64,000 bases of DNA from Macrotrachela quadricornifera (taxonomy: Eukaryota > Rotifera > Eurotatoria > Philodinida > Philodinidae): contig JAJEKB010020675.1 of assembly GCA_022393335.1 (NCBI GenBank), positions 114,194-178,193 of the forward strand, written 5' to 3'. Within the stretch, counting starts at the first letter, position 1. Each line of letters starts with the position of its first letter. The notes under the pieces were generated by a model. It searched no databases. It was not told the DNA's origin and was given only the letters and a program-made list of their open reading frames with translations. Positions 24,040 through 37,079 of the stretch are shown one piece after another. The position numbers were made by a program, and so were the translations under genes.

Positions 24040-24359
24040 ATGTTTGAGGGAAGGTGTGCGAGTCATATACCATTCGATAGAGCTTGGAATTCTGCATCGA
24101 AAAATGTAGTTGTTACTGAAGGCTTATGTATTCAGGCGAATCGTGATAAGTTGGAAGGAAAATGGTAGTTATATTGTATAGGATTTTTGGAGTATTTCGG
24201 TTTTTTCTGGGGATAAAGTAGAGTTTTTTGCGGATTTTTTGGTATCGTTGGATAGAGCTCGCTGAGTTGTAGGTGGCTTACTACTTATCTTCTGTGGCTT
24301 AATCGCTGAGACGAATAGTTATAGGAAATACTCGAATCGGCTGCTAACTTTCCTTACAT

Positions 24360-27300
24360 AAATTCTACACGACTTTATTACCATTTTATGATCCTTTTCA
24401 TTTCATGCATTTTAAAGTCTCTAACAATTATCTTTAACTTGTCAGCAAAAAGGATGGGCTACAAATTAAATGTTTAGTATAATTTCTTGATCAGTATTAT
24501 GTACAAAATTTAATGCTCGACAACTCTCATGTTTGCTGAGAAAACGAATAATTAGTGGATATGGAATTATGTGTAGATTATGGAATTTGATTGTTGTTGT
24601 GGGTTCAAGTGCTGGATGTTGGTGCTGTTGTCAGGAAGGTAAAGTTCGGCGATCTCAAAAAACGGGAACCAAAAGCTGAGTCGAGACGCGAACCGTTAAT
24701 GCATTCGATCAATAGAAAAATACCGAAATCTATGCCAAGAAATTTACATTTTTTCATTCTTTACATGAAAGTCTTCCTTGTATATATTAATTAATACTGA
24801 AATATAGGCCATCTATAATCTCAACAATTCAATAGTGAAAACTTTGCATAACAAATCTGAAAATCTCATAACTATCTGATGATTAACAGTTTTGGTTTCA
24901 CATTGTATTTTGCGAATTGGCTTGAAACTAGGTCTTTCTCATATGCAGTAGCCAAAACTCGAGCTAATAACGTGGTTTATGGGGAATTTTTATGATCACC
25001 GAACTATACAAGACGATCAAGACTCACAGCTTCGATCTTAAATACTAAATCCTTTTAAATTAATTACTGACAGTTTCAATTTATTTACTGAGCAAAAAAG
25101 CTATTTTTTATTGATGCACAAACTACTGATCATCCTTTATAAAATATTGATCAACTAAATACATGCCAAAAAGATGTAGTTCAATGTCAAATTTGACAAT
25201 GAGGAGGAATTGTCAGTGGAGAATAACTGTCGTGAAGGCAAATACCACGGGAGTAACTGATTGTGATGCATCATTGATGAATATCACATTGAATACAATC
25301 TTACATGACAGAGAGAGAACATTCGGTAAGAATAGCAGAATAGGTGAGGAAAAAAGGTAAACATGATATGGCAGTGATCGCCATATTTATGACCAGCAAG
25401 AGGTTATACATTACGCATAGTGAGGACATCTCATTTATCGGCACAGACTCTTAGTGTGAAGAATTTCCAGAAAATACCTTAAGTTTTGAATGAATCCTTT
25501 TATTAGTTGTACATATTCTATCAATGGATTGGCATAAGAAATTTCTAGGATTTTGTGTTAGTCTGGAAATGATCCTATGAATTTGGGATCTTGTGGAATT
25601 TATATAAAAAAAAATCTGAAAAGGTTTAGAATCGAGAACAAGAGTGACACTTCATCAAAAAATTCCCATTGCCTCGCCACTGAGTTTACCTAAAACATGA
25701 AATAATATAAATTAACATCATTGGAAATAACTTGCTTTTCCCATTCTTCGTAAGTATTCGTCCAAAAATGAGAAATGAAGTACCGATTCTTATAATTCTT
25801 AGTACAATACGAAAGACTGCTCGAATTAATGGGAAATTACGATGTCGCTGACATTTTTCATTATCAAAACTCATGTGTTTAGTCTGAAATTAATACAAGT
25901 CTACTTTGAGCACCCACACATTTCGTTCCATTACTTCTAGTCTCTTCATGACAATACCATGGCAGAAAGATCTCAGTGTTTTCGTTAGAGTTAACCGGTC
26001 TTATTGCTAAAAGAGTAAGGAAATAGTGTATTGGACGAAATGAGTGTTCAGATTGTTTTGAACATTTGCGTCTGTTTCTGAAGTACAACATATTCTGTTC
26101 TTGCTTTTATATAGTATTATGCACGAAATTTTAGGAGATGAGCTTCGCAACATTCCATCATAAACTTTTTCATGTAAGAAGAAAAGAATGAAACGGCAAG
26201 TCATAGTAAGAATGGGAATGAACAATTTGTTGTTGACTCCGTAGCGTCAAATGAGAGAGATAAATGCAAGTTTTGAAGCACATATGAGATATTTTTGTAA
26301 AGTCTGGCTATGTTGATGAAGAAAAAATACCTACAACTTCAGTATAAGTTTTCTTTCCGAACATGTAACGGTCGATTTTCCTTCTTTCAGAAAAGGATTA
26401 GCGAATCTTGTTGGATTCGTGCCACCTGTTTATATTATCTACAACATTAAAAGACTGAACATGAATGAAATTCAGAAAAAATTTTGAATTACAGTTATAC
26501 ATAATATATTATTCGCCAATAAATGTGCATATTTTTACCTACGCTTAACTCTATACATCATTAACAATTCTATTTTGAAAAGTCATTGTGCAAAGTATAT
26601 ATAATTTAGATTATTGTATCTTAGTAATTCAAATGCCTTTTAAAATTATCGAATTACTATTAAATGATATATTATCTAAATATCATATCACCTGATAAAG
26701 TCTCAGCAAGACAGACACAACCGTTGTCATGGTAGCCATTTATTCTACTCATAGTCACCCTCACCGTCAAGACATACTGATAGCTAAAGTGTATTATGTA
26801 GTTGTAACTAATAAAAATGCACGTCAAAGATTTGAAGTTATGCTCGTTTGTAATTCTAATCTGTCTTTCTTATCATTATTCTATATGATTTGAAAGATGA
26901 TCTTACCAAATAAACACTTGCAGCATATAGAACCATATGTCTACAAAGCATCATTTTTACGTATGTGAGATAAAACTACGCGATAAGAATCTTTTAAGAG
27001 AGCTTGCGCAAAAAATCATATATTTTACTAAAACCTGATCGAAAAACATTCTTCTATTGAATTTTATTGTCAACGTTGAAATCGTTTCACTTTTATCTTT
27101 TAGAGCAAAAATTTTTACTAGTGAAGATCATTTTTCAAATTAATGCGAAGTTGTTTTACTATGATGTAAATCGCATCTCGTACTTTTCTATTTTTATTCA
27201 AAATCTCTCACCCCAATTTAATCTACTCAGATTTCTTTCTATAGTTCTTAAGATCTTTCATCAATGAAACATGGAGATAAAAGCAATAGAAAGTAAAAGA

Positions 27301-27546
27301 AAGCCGTCAAAAATTAAGATCGACAAAACGTGTCTTCCCATTGCGAGACTGATTATGATTATATTTCTAAAACTATCATGCATTTCTCGAAGATTTTATT
27401 TTAATGTTAATTGAGCTACGTCTAAATGTATAAAATGCGAAGTCTAAAAATAATTCTATCGTATAGACTTGTGCATGTGAAAACTTATCTTCCTTTTAAT
27501 CATTATTTTGTTTTTCTGTGAATCTTATCTCATTTTCCACTACAGA
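24360..27546. other. Gene-poor stretch; may hold 5' exons of the TRPA gene
   Basis: No domain-bearing exon could be identified. Minus-strand frames at 25686-26225 are hydrophobic but unconnected by plausible splice sites. The channel gene to the right starts with an exon preceded by an acceptor, so one or more small 5' exons and the promoter probably lie here, but none could be picked out with confidence. Confidence 0.4.
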
Positions 27547-30500
27547 TTAGATTTAAAGGTTCCATTATTAAGAGGAATGGAATTAGGTGTTAAAACTTCA
27601 AATGGTGACACTATCGTTCTAGCAATGGCTGAGCTCGTCGAACAAACACACGAGCTTGAAGAACAAATGGAGAAAACGACTCATCATAATTTTGTTGCTG
27701 TGCTCAAAGAAGTAAGCTAGTATCTATCTATATCATTCCTGTAGAATTTCCTGCATGTACCTATTAATGTTTAGATCGCATGCGTTCCAGTTCCACGCGT
27801 CTCTCCTCAAATTGTCGAGATATTCAACGATCTCCACAAAACTACTTATCATAGGAAAGAGTTTATCGACAGACTAAATGAAACCGGAGTAGCCAGTGAC
27901 TATTGCAGAGAAGATCTCGACGAAATTATCCAACAACTGGAAGCATCTCATGGCTATAGTGAAAAGGGAATAAGGGATCTCATTAACTTCATAAGAAAAC
28001 ATCATTCTTACAATAAATCACAGATCAAGAAGATGTTAGAAACACTCAACGTACCAGATCAATATACGATACTACATTATGGTGCTCTTTTCAACAACGT
28101 CGCTTTCTGTAGATGTCTAATCAACGACTTCGGTTGCAGTAAGATTCTTTCATTCTATTTCATTTTTTGCAAAATCTGCTATTTTATGCTAAAATATATA
28201 ACGAAGCAATTGTTGTTATCTTTACATCTTCTTCATCTTAAAAACAAGATAATTTTGACTTAATGTTAATTTCCTTTCACAAATCTACTTATTATAGTTT
28301 AAATAGTACTTCGTTTTTCGATGAAGAATTTTTCAAACTGATGAAATGAAAAGACATAAGCAGAAAACGAACAAAATGAAAATATAACAAATTTTAGATT
28401 TCTTTTAGGTCCATTTTAATGGTAATACGAAATAGATCAAATCGTTTAGTTATTAGTATAATTGCCTTTTATCTATATCACTATTAAAAGTAAACAAAAG
28501 GAAATCTACGGCCTACTATACTTACATTTTATTTTGATTTAGTACGAACATGTGTTTCGGTATGAGTTCTGGGTAATTTCATTTGTATTATAACACGATA
28601 GTCTGTAACTGTAAGAGCTGATATAATGATTGACCTCTAGCCTATAGATATGAACAAAGAAAATCGTTATTTTTCATGGCAAACATCTTTGATAGTTAGT
28701 TCCAGTTCCACTTTTCGCTAGTCTCATACATCAGTAATGTTAGCATCTTGCAAAATACTTTTAACGTAATTTCATTTTCTCCAAGATATCAATTTGGTCA
28801 GTTGGGATGGCCAAGCGATACTTCATATCGCAGCTCGCTTAACGGATAACAAGCAACCTGAGTATCCTGTAAGTAATAATGACTACAAAGTTTATTTTAA
28901 AACCTATGCTCGTTAAAATTCTCCTTTTTTTAAATAAGTCTTCAATTATGAAGTATTTACTAAATCATCCAAAAATCAAAATAAACATTCAAGATAACTA
29001 TGGACGAACACCATTACATTTTGCTGTCATCTACAACTGCATAGGGAATGCTAAGTGTCTGATAGAATATGGTGCCAACCTCGATGTATGTTCTCCTATC
29101 AAGATCATTTAGTGTTGTCAACAAACAGTTCTATTCTAAATGTTTTCTTTTAGATCTCTGATACATCTGGTGCCATTCCACTCCATTATGCTTGTCGAAA
29201 TCTTGAAAATGACAATATGATTCGTTCGTTTTGGAATTTTCCACAATTATTCAACTATGAAACGCATGATAAGATGAAGCCTATTGATATTATGATCAAG
29301 TACAATAATCCTGAGATTATCAAACATTTTTTTGACCTTAGACACATTCAAGAAATTGACGACAGAGCAGATGTCATTACTCTAGAGGAAACTGTTGTTC
29401 GAAGTCCTAAAAAAGAAGTCTTGTCCTTGCTGAAACAACAATATGAAGAAGCAATCAATCATGATCACGGTAAACTTTCTTTTGCTTGCCGCCAATTGCA
29501 CGGTTTCAAATCAGTCTCACATCTAATCAATCCGTATAGTATCATGCATCATGACAAGCAGACTGGCTTGAGTCCATTAATGATCGCTGTCCAACATCGT
29601 CAAGTTGAGTGCATCAAAGAGCTTCTAAACAATAAATATTTTACACAGGAAGCATTTGATTTAGTAAGTAACGTCTCGTCTGGCACAGTACTACATATTT
29701 GTGCAAAAGTACATCATGAAGAGATCACCAAAGTATTGTTTAATTCTCGTTTCATGTCCAATACATTAGCAATTACTGCCGATATGCTGGGTAATACACC
29801 TCTACATATTTGTGCTCAAGTTGGCAATGTATATATGACTCAACTATTGCTAGACTACATTACCGGTCTCAATTTATCTGTGACGAAGGCTGATAGAAAT
29901 TCATCAAAATTTCTAAAATCGACCATCCACAATGCTAATAGGCGAATACAGCCACAACCATCAGTTGCTCAAAACATCAAGATTTCTACTAATTATGGAT
30001 CAGCAATTCGACACGCACATGCATTGTTGACAAAAAAGAATAAAGAAAAATTAACATCTCTACATGTAGCTATTGAAGCTGGACATTTGAATGTCATTAA
30101 TGAAATGCTCAAATATGCTGATGCATCGGTGATTAATATGTGTGATGACCAGCAGCGCACAAGCTTGCATATGGCTGCTGAAAAAGGTGAGAAAATGGCC
30201 GTGAATATCATTGAAGAAAACAGCGCGACTTTTCTCTTTAGAATATGACATTTTTTATCAAAATCCTTTTTCCTTTTGCATTCAGATAAGATTTCCTGAA
30301 AAAATGAAGCAAGATTCTGTCTAAATGTGACTGATATTTGTCAGGATAGATTTTCAGGCTCATCTAAATATATGACATGATATACTGATATTTTGTAAGA
30401 TCTTACAGAAGATTTAGCGTACTTCTTGATTTATTCTTGTTATTAGATAATTCGAGAAAAATAATTCGAATCTTGGCTAGGTCATACATGTTTACGATAG

Positions 30501-32936
30501 TTTTATTAAAAATACGATAATATAAGAAATCTATAGGATCCTGTTTAAATGTGAACAATATTCTAAAAGAATAAAGTCTTTTAAGAGTACGAAAAGCAAA
30601 ATTCGGGAACGTTCAAGAATAAGATTAGGGACACATTTAATGCATAAATATCTTCTTAATAATAGTCGTCTCACCAAGAATGTATAGCATATTATACATC
30701 TCAAAGGTACGAAAACTTAGTGTACACCCTTGATTCTGAATGTTCTATACAATGTTCCAATCGAAGTGAAATATCCACAGTATTTTTAAACGAATGAATA
30801 TAACAAGTGGATTGTCACCTAGAAAATCAACATGTCAACTTGTTCTATAGGTTATGTTGGTATTGTCGATGCACTTCTCGAGCATCAGGCTGATTCATAT
30901 GTTTGTGATATAAACGAATGGACACCATTACATCATGCAGTACTATGTGGCAAGGATGAGGACGACAAAGAGCGACCTCAGTGTATTGCAAGTCTCGTTA
31001 CACGTGGTATGATCAATATCAATTCTTTAACTATTCGACGAGAGACACCATTACATATTGCATGTGAATATGGATCGAGTAAACTTGTCAAACAGTTGAT
31101 CGAATTTGACTGCGACCTATTCTTAACGAATGTAGACGGTTACAATTGTTTTGAAGTAGCAATTGAGACAAACAACGAAGAAGTTGTTCGATATTTGATT
31201 GAAAGTGACAATTGTTTCGATTTAATGCGTAATTCACAAATTCGAGAAAAAAAACGCTCCCATTGTTCTCTGCTTGCTCGTCAATATGAAGTAGATACAC
31301 CGATGCGAAAACTTATTCGTAAGATGCCTTCAATGGCTTTACTCGTACTTGACAAATGCTCAATGATAGTGCGTACCAAAAAAATGGCTGTACACAAGAG
31401 CATTTTTGTGTTTGAATTTCTAGAAGATCAGTTCATTGTCAACAAGTGGACTGAAGGTGAATCATTTGTAGTTTTTACCAATACTTAAAGTAATAATATA
31501 ATTTTGCTATTATTCAGATTTGTCAAAAGATGTAAAACATGGCACATTGTACACTTCTAATACGGTCGATCTAGTCCTGAAACATCCACTATTTTTAATG
31601 GCTGAATATGAAGCCCATGATCTTATGTCACATCCTCTCAGTAATTATCTTGTGAAGTTAAAATTTAAAAAATTTGGCATTTTTCTCTATATCATGCTTC
31701 TCTTACTGTATATGATATATCTTGGATTATTTACTACGATCGTACTACGTACACAACATCCAGCAACATACTATAATCTCACAAATATCGATTTCGAAAA
31801 TTCTTTGTGCTACAATGTTTCACAAGCACTTCTAACATCATCACCTACCATTGGCGGTATTAAAACCACGTTCGACCATCTTTTGAAATACACAATGTAT
31901 ATGGTTATGTCATCACTTCTCTTCAAAAATATGTTTAACATCATTGAAATTTCGCAAATTAATTTCTTCGAAACAGTGAGGTATTGGTTGGAAACTGTTG
32001 CAGTTCTAATGAGCTTCATCTTTGTACACGATCAAGGCTATCAGATGAATCTCACCTTGCGCTGTCCACTTCAATGGGAAATTGGTGCATTTGCTTTACT
32101 TCTTAGTTGGCTAATTTTGCTCGGCTACATTCAGTTCATACCAATGGTAGGCCTTTATGTTACAATGCTTTTCGTAATTATGAAGAAATTTATGCGATTT
32201 TTCACCGTACTTCTCATCCTTATTAGTGGATTTGCACTTGCTTTTTACATGGTTTTTCAAAACTTTGAACCATTCCAAAATACAGGTTATTCGTACATCA
32301 AAACGGGTGCGTTAAAATAGCTTTTGTCAACTTGCATTCATTTCTCATCATGTCTCTGATTATCTATTTAGCATTCATGATATCCGGAGAATTAGATTTT
32401 GATGATCGTATACACAATGCAGAAACGAAAGCATATTATAAGGTGTCATTCTTGATTTATCTTCTGTTTCTTGTCATAATGACAGTGTTCGTGACAAATC
32501 TTCTTATTGGTAAGATGCATAGAAGAGAGAGTTTATATGATACACGTGCATTTCCAGACACATTGTGCTTTTTTAGATGTTCTTAAAGAATTTTTAAACG
32601 ATTGATAATGTTTCTTTTTGAATAGGATTGGCCGTCGGTGAAATTCCACCACTGATGAAACAAGCAAGCGATAATCGCGATAGATTGTTTTTTCAACTTG
32701 TGGCCATATGTGAGGTTTTTCGTTACCGACTAATTTGGATCCTTCGCCGCACTGATGTAAATGATGCTATCGCATACAGTTATCAAGATTTGGACAAAAG
32801 AAAATGGCATGAACGATTGAAACAATGCTTAATGAAGCGATGGTCTCGTTCGACCCATAATGGTGATAATAATGATGATGACGATGACGATGACGATGAC
32901 GATCCGGACGCAAACACTAGTAGTTTACTTATATAG
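27547..32936 (+). CDS. TRPA-like ankyrin-repeat cation channel (5' end incomplete)
   Basis: Nine phase-consistent exons: 27547-27711, 27775-28138, 28786-28868, 28939-29085, 29154-30186, 30851-31456, 31518-32306, 32372-32509, 32626-32936. They give 1211 visible aa; the true start codon is not certain (an internal Met is at 27577). After an N-terminal helical region come about a dozen ankyrin repeats (for example GRTPLHFAVIY, GNTPLHICAQVG, RTSLHMAAEKG, EWTPLHHAVLCG, RETPLHIACEYG). Then a linker and six membrane segments beginning GIFLYIMLLLLYMIYLG. The pore loop reads KTAFMISGELDFDD and S6 ends TNLLIGLAVGEI, the TRPA pattern. TRPA channels are plasma-membrane Ca2+-permeable sensors of irritants or temperature. 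The C-terminus ends in an acidic Asp run. Ligand unknown. Confidence 0.92.
32865..32904 (+). repeat. Coding GAT/GAC microsatellite
   Basis: An in-frame run of GAT/GAC triplets encodes ten consecutive Asp (within NGDNNDDDD...DDPD) close to the channel C-terminus. It is likely length-variable. Confidence 0.85.
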
Positions 32937-33179
32937 TACGGTCTAGGTGTAGATGTAGGTGTGCGAATTGGTCTTTCTTTGACTAAGGGACATACCTACA
33001 TTCTTATCACGTACTCATGGGCACACATTCAAAATTTGATTTCGATTCGACTAAGATCAAGAACACTTTGTAGCTTCTTGTTCGATTTAGTTTAAGTTTT
33101 ATTTAAATAGAAAGCTTAAAAGAACATCAGATATTCTTTCTTCACCAAAATCTTTTTGTTAAAGCAGATCTAACAGTGT

Positions 33180-34500
33180 CTACATATTGTTCTGCTCAAC
33201 CATTAGAGTGTGAATGTCCTGATGATGTGGTAATGTGCTAAATACCATTCCGAATACAAAATTCAGTATGTTTCTGTTGGAATAAATCAGTACCATTATC
33301 AAATACAATAACTTCGCATAAATCTCAACGGGGAAATAGAGATAATAATGCATCAATTGTTGCTTTAGTTGACGAATCGTCATAATAATTACTTCTACTC
33401 ATTCTGAATACAAATCAGGAATAACAAGAAAATATAAACGCATAAATTATTAGCCCATGAACTCCATATGAAATCATTTTTATGTTTGATCTGGTACAGA
33501 CCATAGAAGTATTAGCGTATTAATTAGTTGTTTAGACTATTTTGTATCAGTGGAAGATTTTTGAATAAACTCTTCAATTTCTCTGTCGATTGATGGTCAT
33601 CAGAAATAATGTTGAGCAGTAACTTTCATTCGAGTCATTCTCGGATTATGAAGCCTATAATAATATTGTAAATATTCACACTGTTGTGCTGATCAATCGA
33701 AAAATATATAACAATAAACTTGTGTAAGAACTGAGTCTTTTCTAATAGCTTGAGCTGTTTGTGATGCATGAGGTAGTACTTCACGTTAATATTTATGTTG
33801 AATTATATGAATAAAATTAACATCATCGGAATATTCTTTATCAAATTTTGAATTTGATCAACAAGGAAATCGTAAAAGTCCATCAGTTTCACCAAAAATT
33901 AATATCTTGTACTGATGCATTCGAAACAATATCATTGAATATTTGATTGTTAAAACACAAGACGTTCATCCAATTACGATCAACGATATTATTTCGATTT
34001 CCATTATTAAGGATAAATTGTAATTGATCTTAATCATTTTTGTCTTTTCAGACAAATAGAATGACCTGAAAAATTATTAGAAATTGAATTAATTGGATGC
34101 AATTCGGGTTTTCCCATTAATTTTCAAACACGTCCATTTACAATTGTGATAGGAGAACTAGTTTCAAATTTCAAACCTTCTTGTATATCATGACAAACTT
34201 TAGCCAGATGACGTTTTTTCTTGCATTTGTGACTGGTAACATTACGAAAACGACATTTCGATCGAAGATGATCAGTAGCTTAAACAAATTGATTATTGAT
34301 GAAGATTCGTAGATTGTTTGAGGTGTTTATCAATTTTGTTGAGACGAATTCATTTCAATGAAATATTTTTAACGTTTGAATCATCAATTAAAACTGATTC
34401 AATTGTTTTAGCCGTGCTGATGCTTTCTTCAAAATCTTCTAAATACGTTACATTAAGTGCTTGCATACATGATCATTTTATGAGTCATCAAAAAATGTAA
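33180..34500 (-). mobile_element. Ty3/gypsy-type retrotransposon remnant
   Basis: Read on the minus strand with many stops: a zinc-knuckle-like CRFRNVTSHKCKKKRHLAKVC-type block near 34210-34260, then a protease-proximal segment. Further on is the end of RNase H (TDGLLRFPC near 33890). Next is an integrase zinc-binding/HHCC region ending RMTRMKVTAQHYF..PSIDREIEEF near 33560-33640. Last comes an integrase core (VIVFDNGTDLF, EFCIRNGI, SGHSHSNG-AEQYV near 33185-33320). The order matches K02A2.6-like gypsy pol. The reverse-transcriptase domain is missing. No LTRs found. It is non-functional. Confidence 0.75.
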
Positions 34501-35127
34501 ATATTAAAACTTCTTTATAGAAATTCGATGATTTTTGAAGTTCTCCAAAAAATTTAATACGTTTAGTTGAAGATGAGGGTTTGCAAATGGACAGTAAAGT
34601 GTTGAATGGGTGCACACCAAATGAAGTGATAATCAAGTCTCTTTTTTTTCGAATCATTACAGTAACTTCTTTGGAACTGTCAAAATCAAAGTATACTGTT
34701 TCAAATTCATCATCCAGTGAACTCACTTCATTGAGTGAGCTAGCACTATCTTCAGTAACAATTTCTTCGAACGACATGTGATATATTCCAAAAATTCGGT
34801 TGTATTTATATGCAAAACAATAAAGAGAAAAGAATAGAAGAGAAAATACTGGAAATTTTCCTCTTTTTCTCAGACATGATTCATATCATATACAAAAGAA
34901 CGAAAAACAGATTGAAGTAATTATTCAACTGGTCAATAAAAAATGGCTCACTGTGTATTAGTATGAGCAAGAGAGCGAAAAATAACCAATAGAATATAGC
35001 CAAAAGGTCATTAAATGCATTTATAAGAAGATGACTGTTCGCGAAAATGAACAATCTGAAAAAAAATTTACGAAAACTGAATCGGGTCGAATATGTTAAT
35101 ATAATATTTGAAGAGAAAATGTCTTTA
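34501..35127. other. Spacer; possible gag-proximal remnant
   Basis: A minus-strand frame at 34478-34777 (MSFEEIVTEDSASSLNEV...) sits directly upstream of the gypsy remnant and may be the degraded start of its gag, but no domain is visible. The rest is featureless. Confidence 0.35.
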
Positions 35128-36435
35128 TTAGATATATTTTTTTTTCATTGATTGAAAAATAATTCCATTTGGTAAAATAACATTACGAAGAGATCGAGCA
35201 ACGATCAATTGTTCGTAAGTCACATTGGCTTCTCTAAAATCACTTCCATCAAGTGATGAATTTGTAAAATTTGTACCTGTCAATTGTGTCTGATTGAAGA
35301 CACAATAATGACAATGACTATTAATAAAATTAACATAGCCCATATCCGCTTTTATGAAAGAAGTATAATTAATCTTTGCTCTGTGCCATAATGATCCTTT
35401 CAAAGAAGCTTGTTCAAATGATGAATTATAAATAATGGTTCCAATGAACGAAACATTCTCGAAAAAAGTAAATGAAAAGGTTGAATTATTAAAGATTGTT
35501 TCAGTTGCATTTATCCTTATGAGTGTAGATAGTGCAAAATTTATAAAGGTAAATTTAGCTTTATATAGACATGTAAAGGACATGTTGATCCTCTGAAATG
35601 ATGATTTCGACTTAAAATCTGATGAAAACTCAGCGCCACTTAGATCCATTGAGTTCATTTTTGCGTTGAGAAATGTACATTTAGAGCAACTAAAATGGCG
35701 CATTCGAGCACGATCTAGTGAAGATCCAGAAAAAGATGTTTTTTGGTGCTTTGCATCATCAAATATAGAATCATCCAAAATCGCATCCTTAAAATTAAGG
35801 CCCAATTTATGTCCGTCACCACACGGCCACTCTTCACTAGTAGACGAGGAAAAATCACTGTTAACCAAAAGAGTCTGTATGAATGTCGAACCATCAAGTT
35901 TCATACCTCGAAAAGACGCATTTGTTAATTTTGTTTGACTCAAAACAACACATCTTATTTCATTGTTAACAATCATATTGTGGGCTAGATTAAGGCCTGT
36001 TAAATCAGCCAAAGATAAATCAAGAATTGAATCTTTACTCCCATTTCTGACAATCAAATTACTCTCGATTAATGATCGAATAAGAAATCCTTTTCGTTGT
36101 GGCTTGAGTTGTGCTAAGGCTGTTAATGTCTTGAAACGAGCAATATTGGCTTTATTGGTCAGTTGATTATCCTTTTCTAATAATTTACCCAATGAATCAA
36201 AATAATGAACCAAGTTTGCTTCTTCTTGTTCATCATTGGATAACATAATATCTTGTTTATGACGTTCATCAGCTATTTTCAAATCTTGTAAGCGATTTTC
36301 TCGTGCAATTGATAATTCAGTATTGTTGTACATGACTGTGTATACAATTATAGTCAATGGAATACATAATCCAATCACAAGTTGAGCGCAATCAAACCAT
36401 AATCGATTTTTGTTTGCCTTTTTTCTGTTGTCCAT
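35128..36435 (-). CDS. Membrane-anchored pentapeptide-repeat protein
   Basis: An intronless 435-aa frame. It starts with a basic cytosolic end, one transmembrane helix (about 16-36) and a charged helical/coiled-coil stretch (40-75). From about residue 135 to 420 it consists of pentapeptide repeats of the A(D/N)LXX / F-type: LSLADLTGLNLA, KLTNASFRGMKLDGSTF, SSLDRARM, NAKMNSMDLSGAEFS, ASLKGSLWHRAKINYTSFIKA and TGTNFTNSSLDGSDFREAN. Such repeats fold as a right-handed quadrilateral beta-helix and are mainly bacterial; one-exon, repeat-rich, TM-anchored forms fit acquired genes in rotifers. No partner or enzyme activity can be named. Origin by transfer is inference. Confidence 0.85.
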   Translation of the reverse strand: MDNRKKANKNRLWFDCAQLVIGLCIPLTIIVYTVMYNNTELSIARENRLQDLKIADERHKQDIMLSNDEQEEANLVHYFDSLGKLLEKDNQLTNKANIARFKTLTALAQLKPQRKGFLIRSLIESNLIVRNGSKDSILDLSLADLTGLNLAHNMIVNNEIRCVVLSQTKLTNASFRGMKLDGSTFIQTLLVNSDFSSSTSEEWPCGDGHKLGLNFKDAILDDSIFDDAKHQKTSFSGSSLDRARMRHFSCSKCTFLNAKMNSMDLSGAEFSSDFKSKSSFQRINMSFTCLYKAKFTFINFALSTLIRINATETIFNNSTFSFTFFENVSFIGTIIYNSSFEQASLKGSLWHRAKINYTSFIKADMGYVNFINSHCHYCVFNQTQLTGTNFTNSSLDGSDFREANVTYEQLIVARSLRNVILPNGIIFQSMKKKYI

Positions 36436-37079
36436 AGATGCGTTCTATATAATAGGAGCTACTAATAATGTTCGTCCGTCTCAAAATTTGATTTAAAAAA
36501 AATTAAATAATGAAAAGAAGAAAAGTCAATATATTTATATTATAATGCAAATTTGGTTTAGAACAAATACAGAACGCATGTGTAACATCTCTCTTTCTTT
36601 GGCTATGGAATAAAAAAACACAATTGATTATCAAATTAGCAAATATTTATTGTGATTCAATATTTATCATTTACAAAGTCAAAACTAAAAATATTATCAT
36701 AAAATTACAAAGAAAAAAAATAACTTGACGTAAGCATCGCATGTTCTCTACTGAAATGATATCATCATGTTGAATATATGAATCCAATATGCCTAGCGAA
36801 GAAATCCTGATTAATCATAGGTTGCACAATATTGTAATGAAACAGAAAATCTGTATTTTAGCACTGTATATTGATACTATATGAAAATAGTGGATTTCGG
36901 TGCTTTCAACTTTATCAATAGTCGACCAAATTTGAGAAAAAAATTTATTGGTTCAATGGCAGAATGACAAAAAGGGCATGCTGAAAGAGAGCTATCATCC
37001 AAATACTTTATGCATGTAATGTGATTACTCAAAATAGTCATCAGAATAGACGGTTAGTCTGAATCCACAAAAATCGAAA
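36436..37079. other. Intergenic stretch
   Basis: Contains the 5' flank of the pentapeptide-repeat gene (minus). No gene or repeat supported. Confidence 0.5.

Larger units (their letters stand above)
22775..24359. mobile_element. Foldback element with 286-bp identical arms
   Basis: Positions 22775-23060 and the reverse complement of 24074-24359 read identically over 286 bases with no indel; the first mismatch is at 23061/24073. The ends are ATGTAAGGAAAGTTAGCAGC. The interior is a tandem array of about 176-bp units (listed separately) running into an assembly gap; beyond the gap the array is in opposite orientation. No transposase frame is visible. It could be a foldback transposon or, less likely, an assembly inversion around the gap. 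Confidence 0.8.

Noticed and set aside
23537..24109. Open frames of 143-186 codons across the first gap
   Set aside because: They consist mostly of N; the real sequence is a satellite array, not a gene.
25686..26225. Possible minus-strand membrane protein in three pieces
   Set aside because: Pieces are hydrophobic but are in different frames with no convincing GT-AG joins and no family resemblance.
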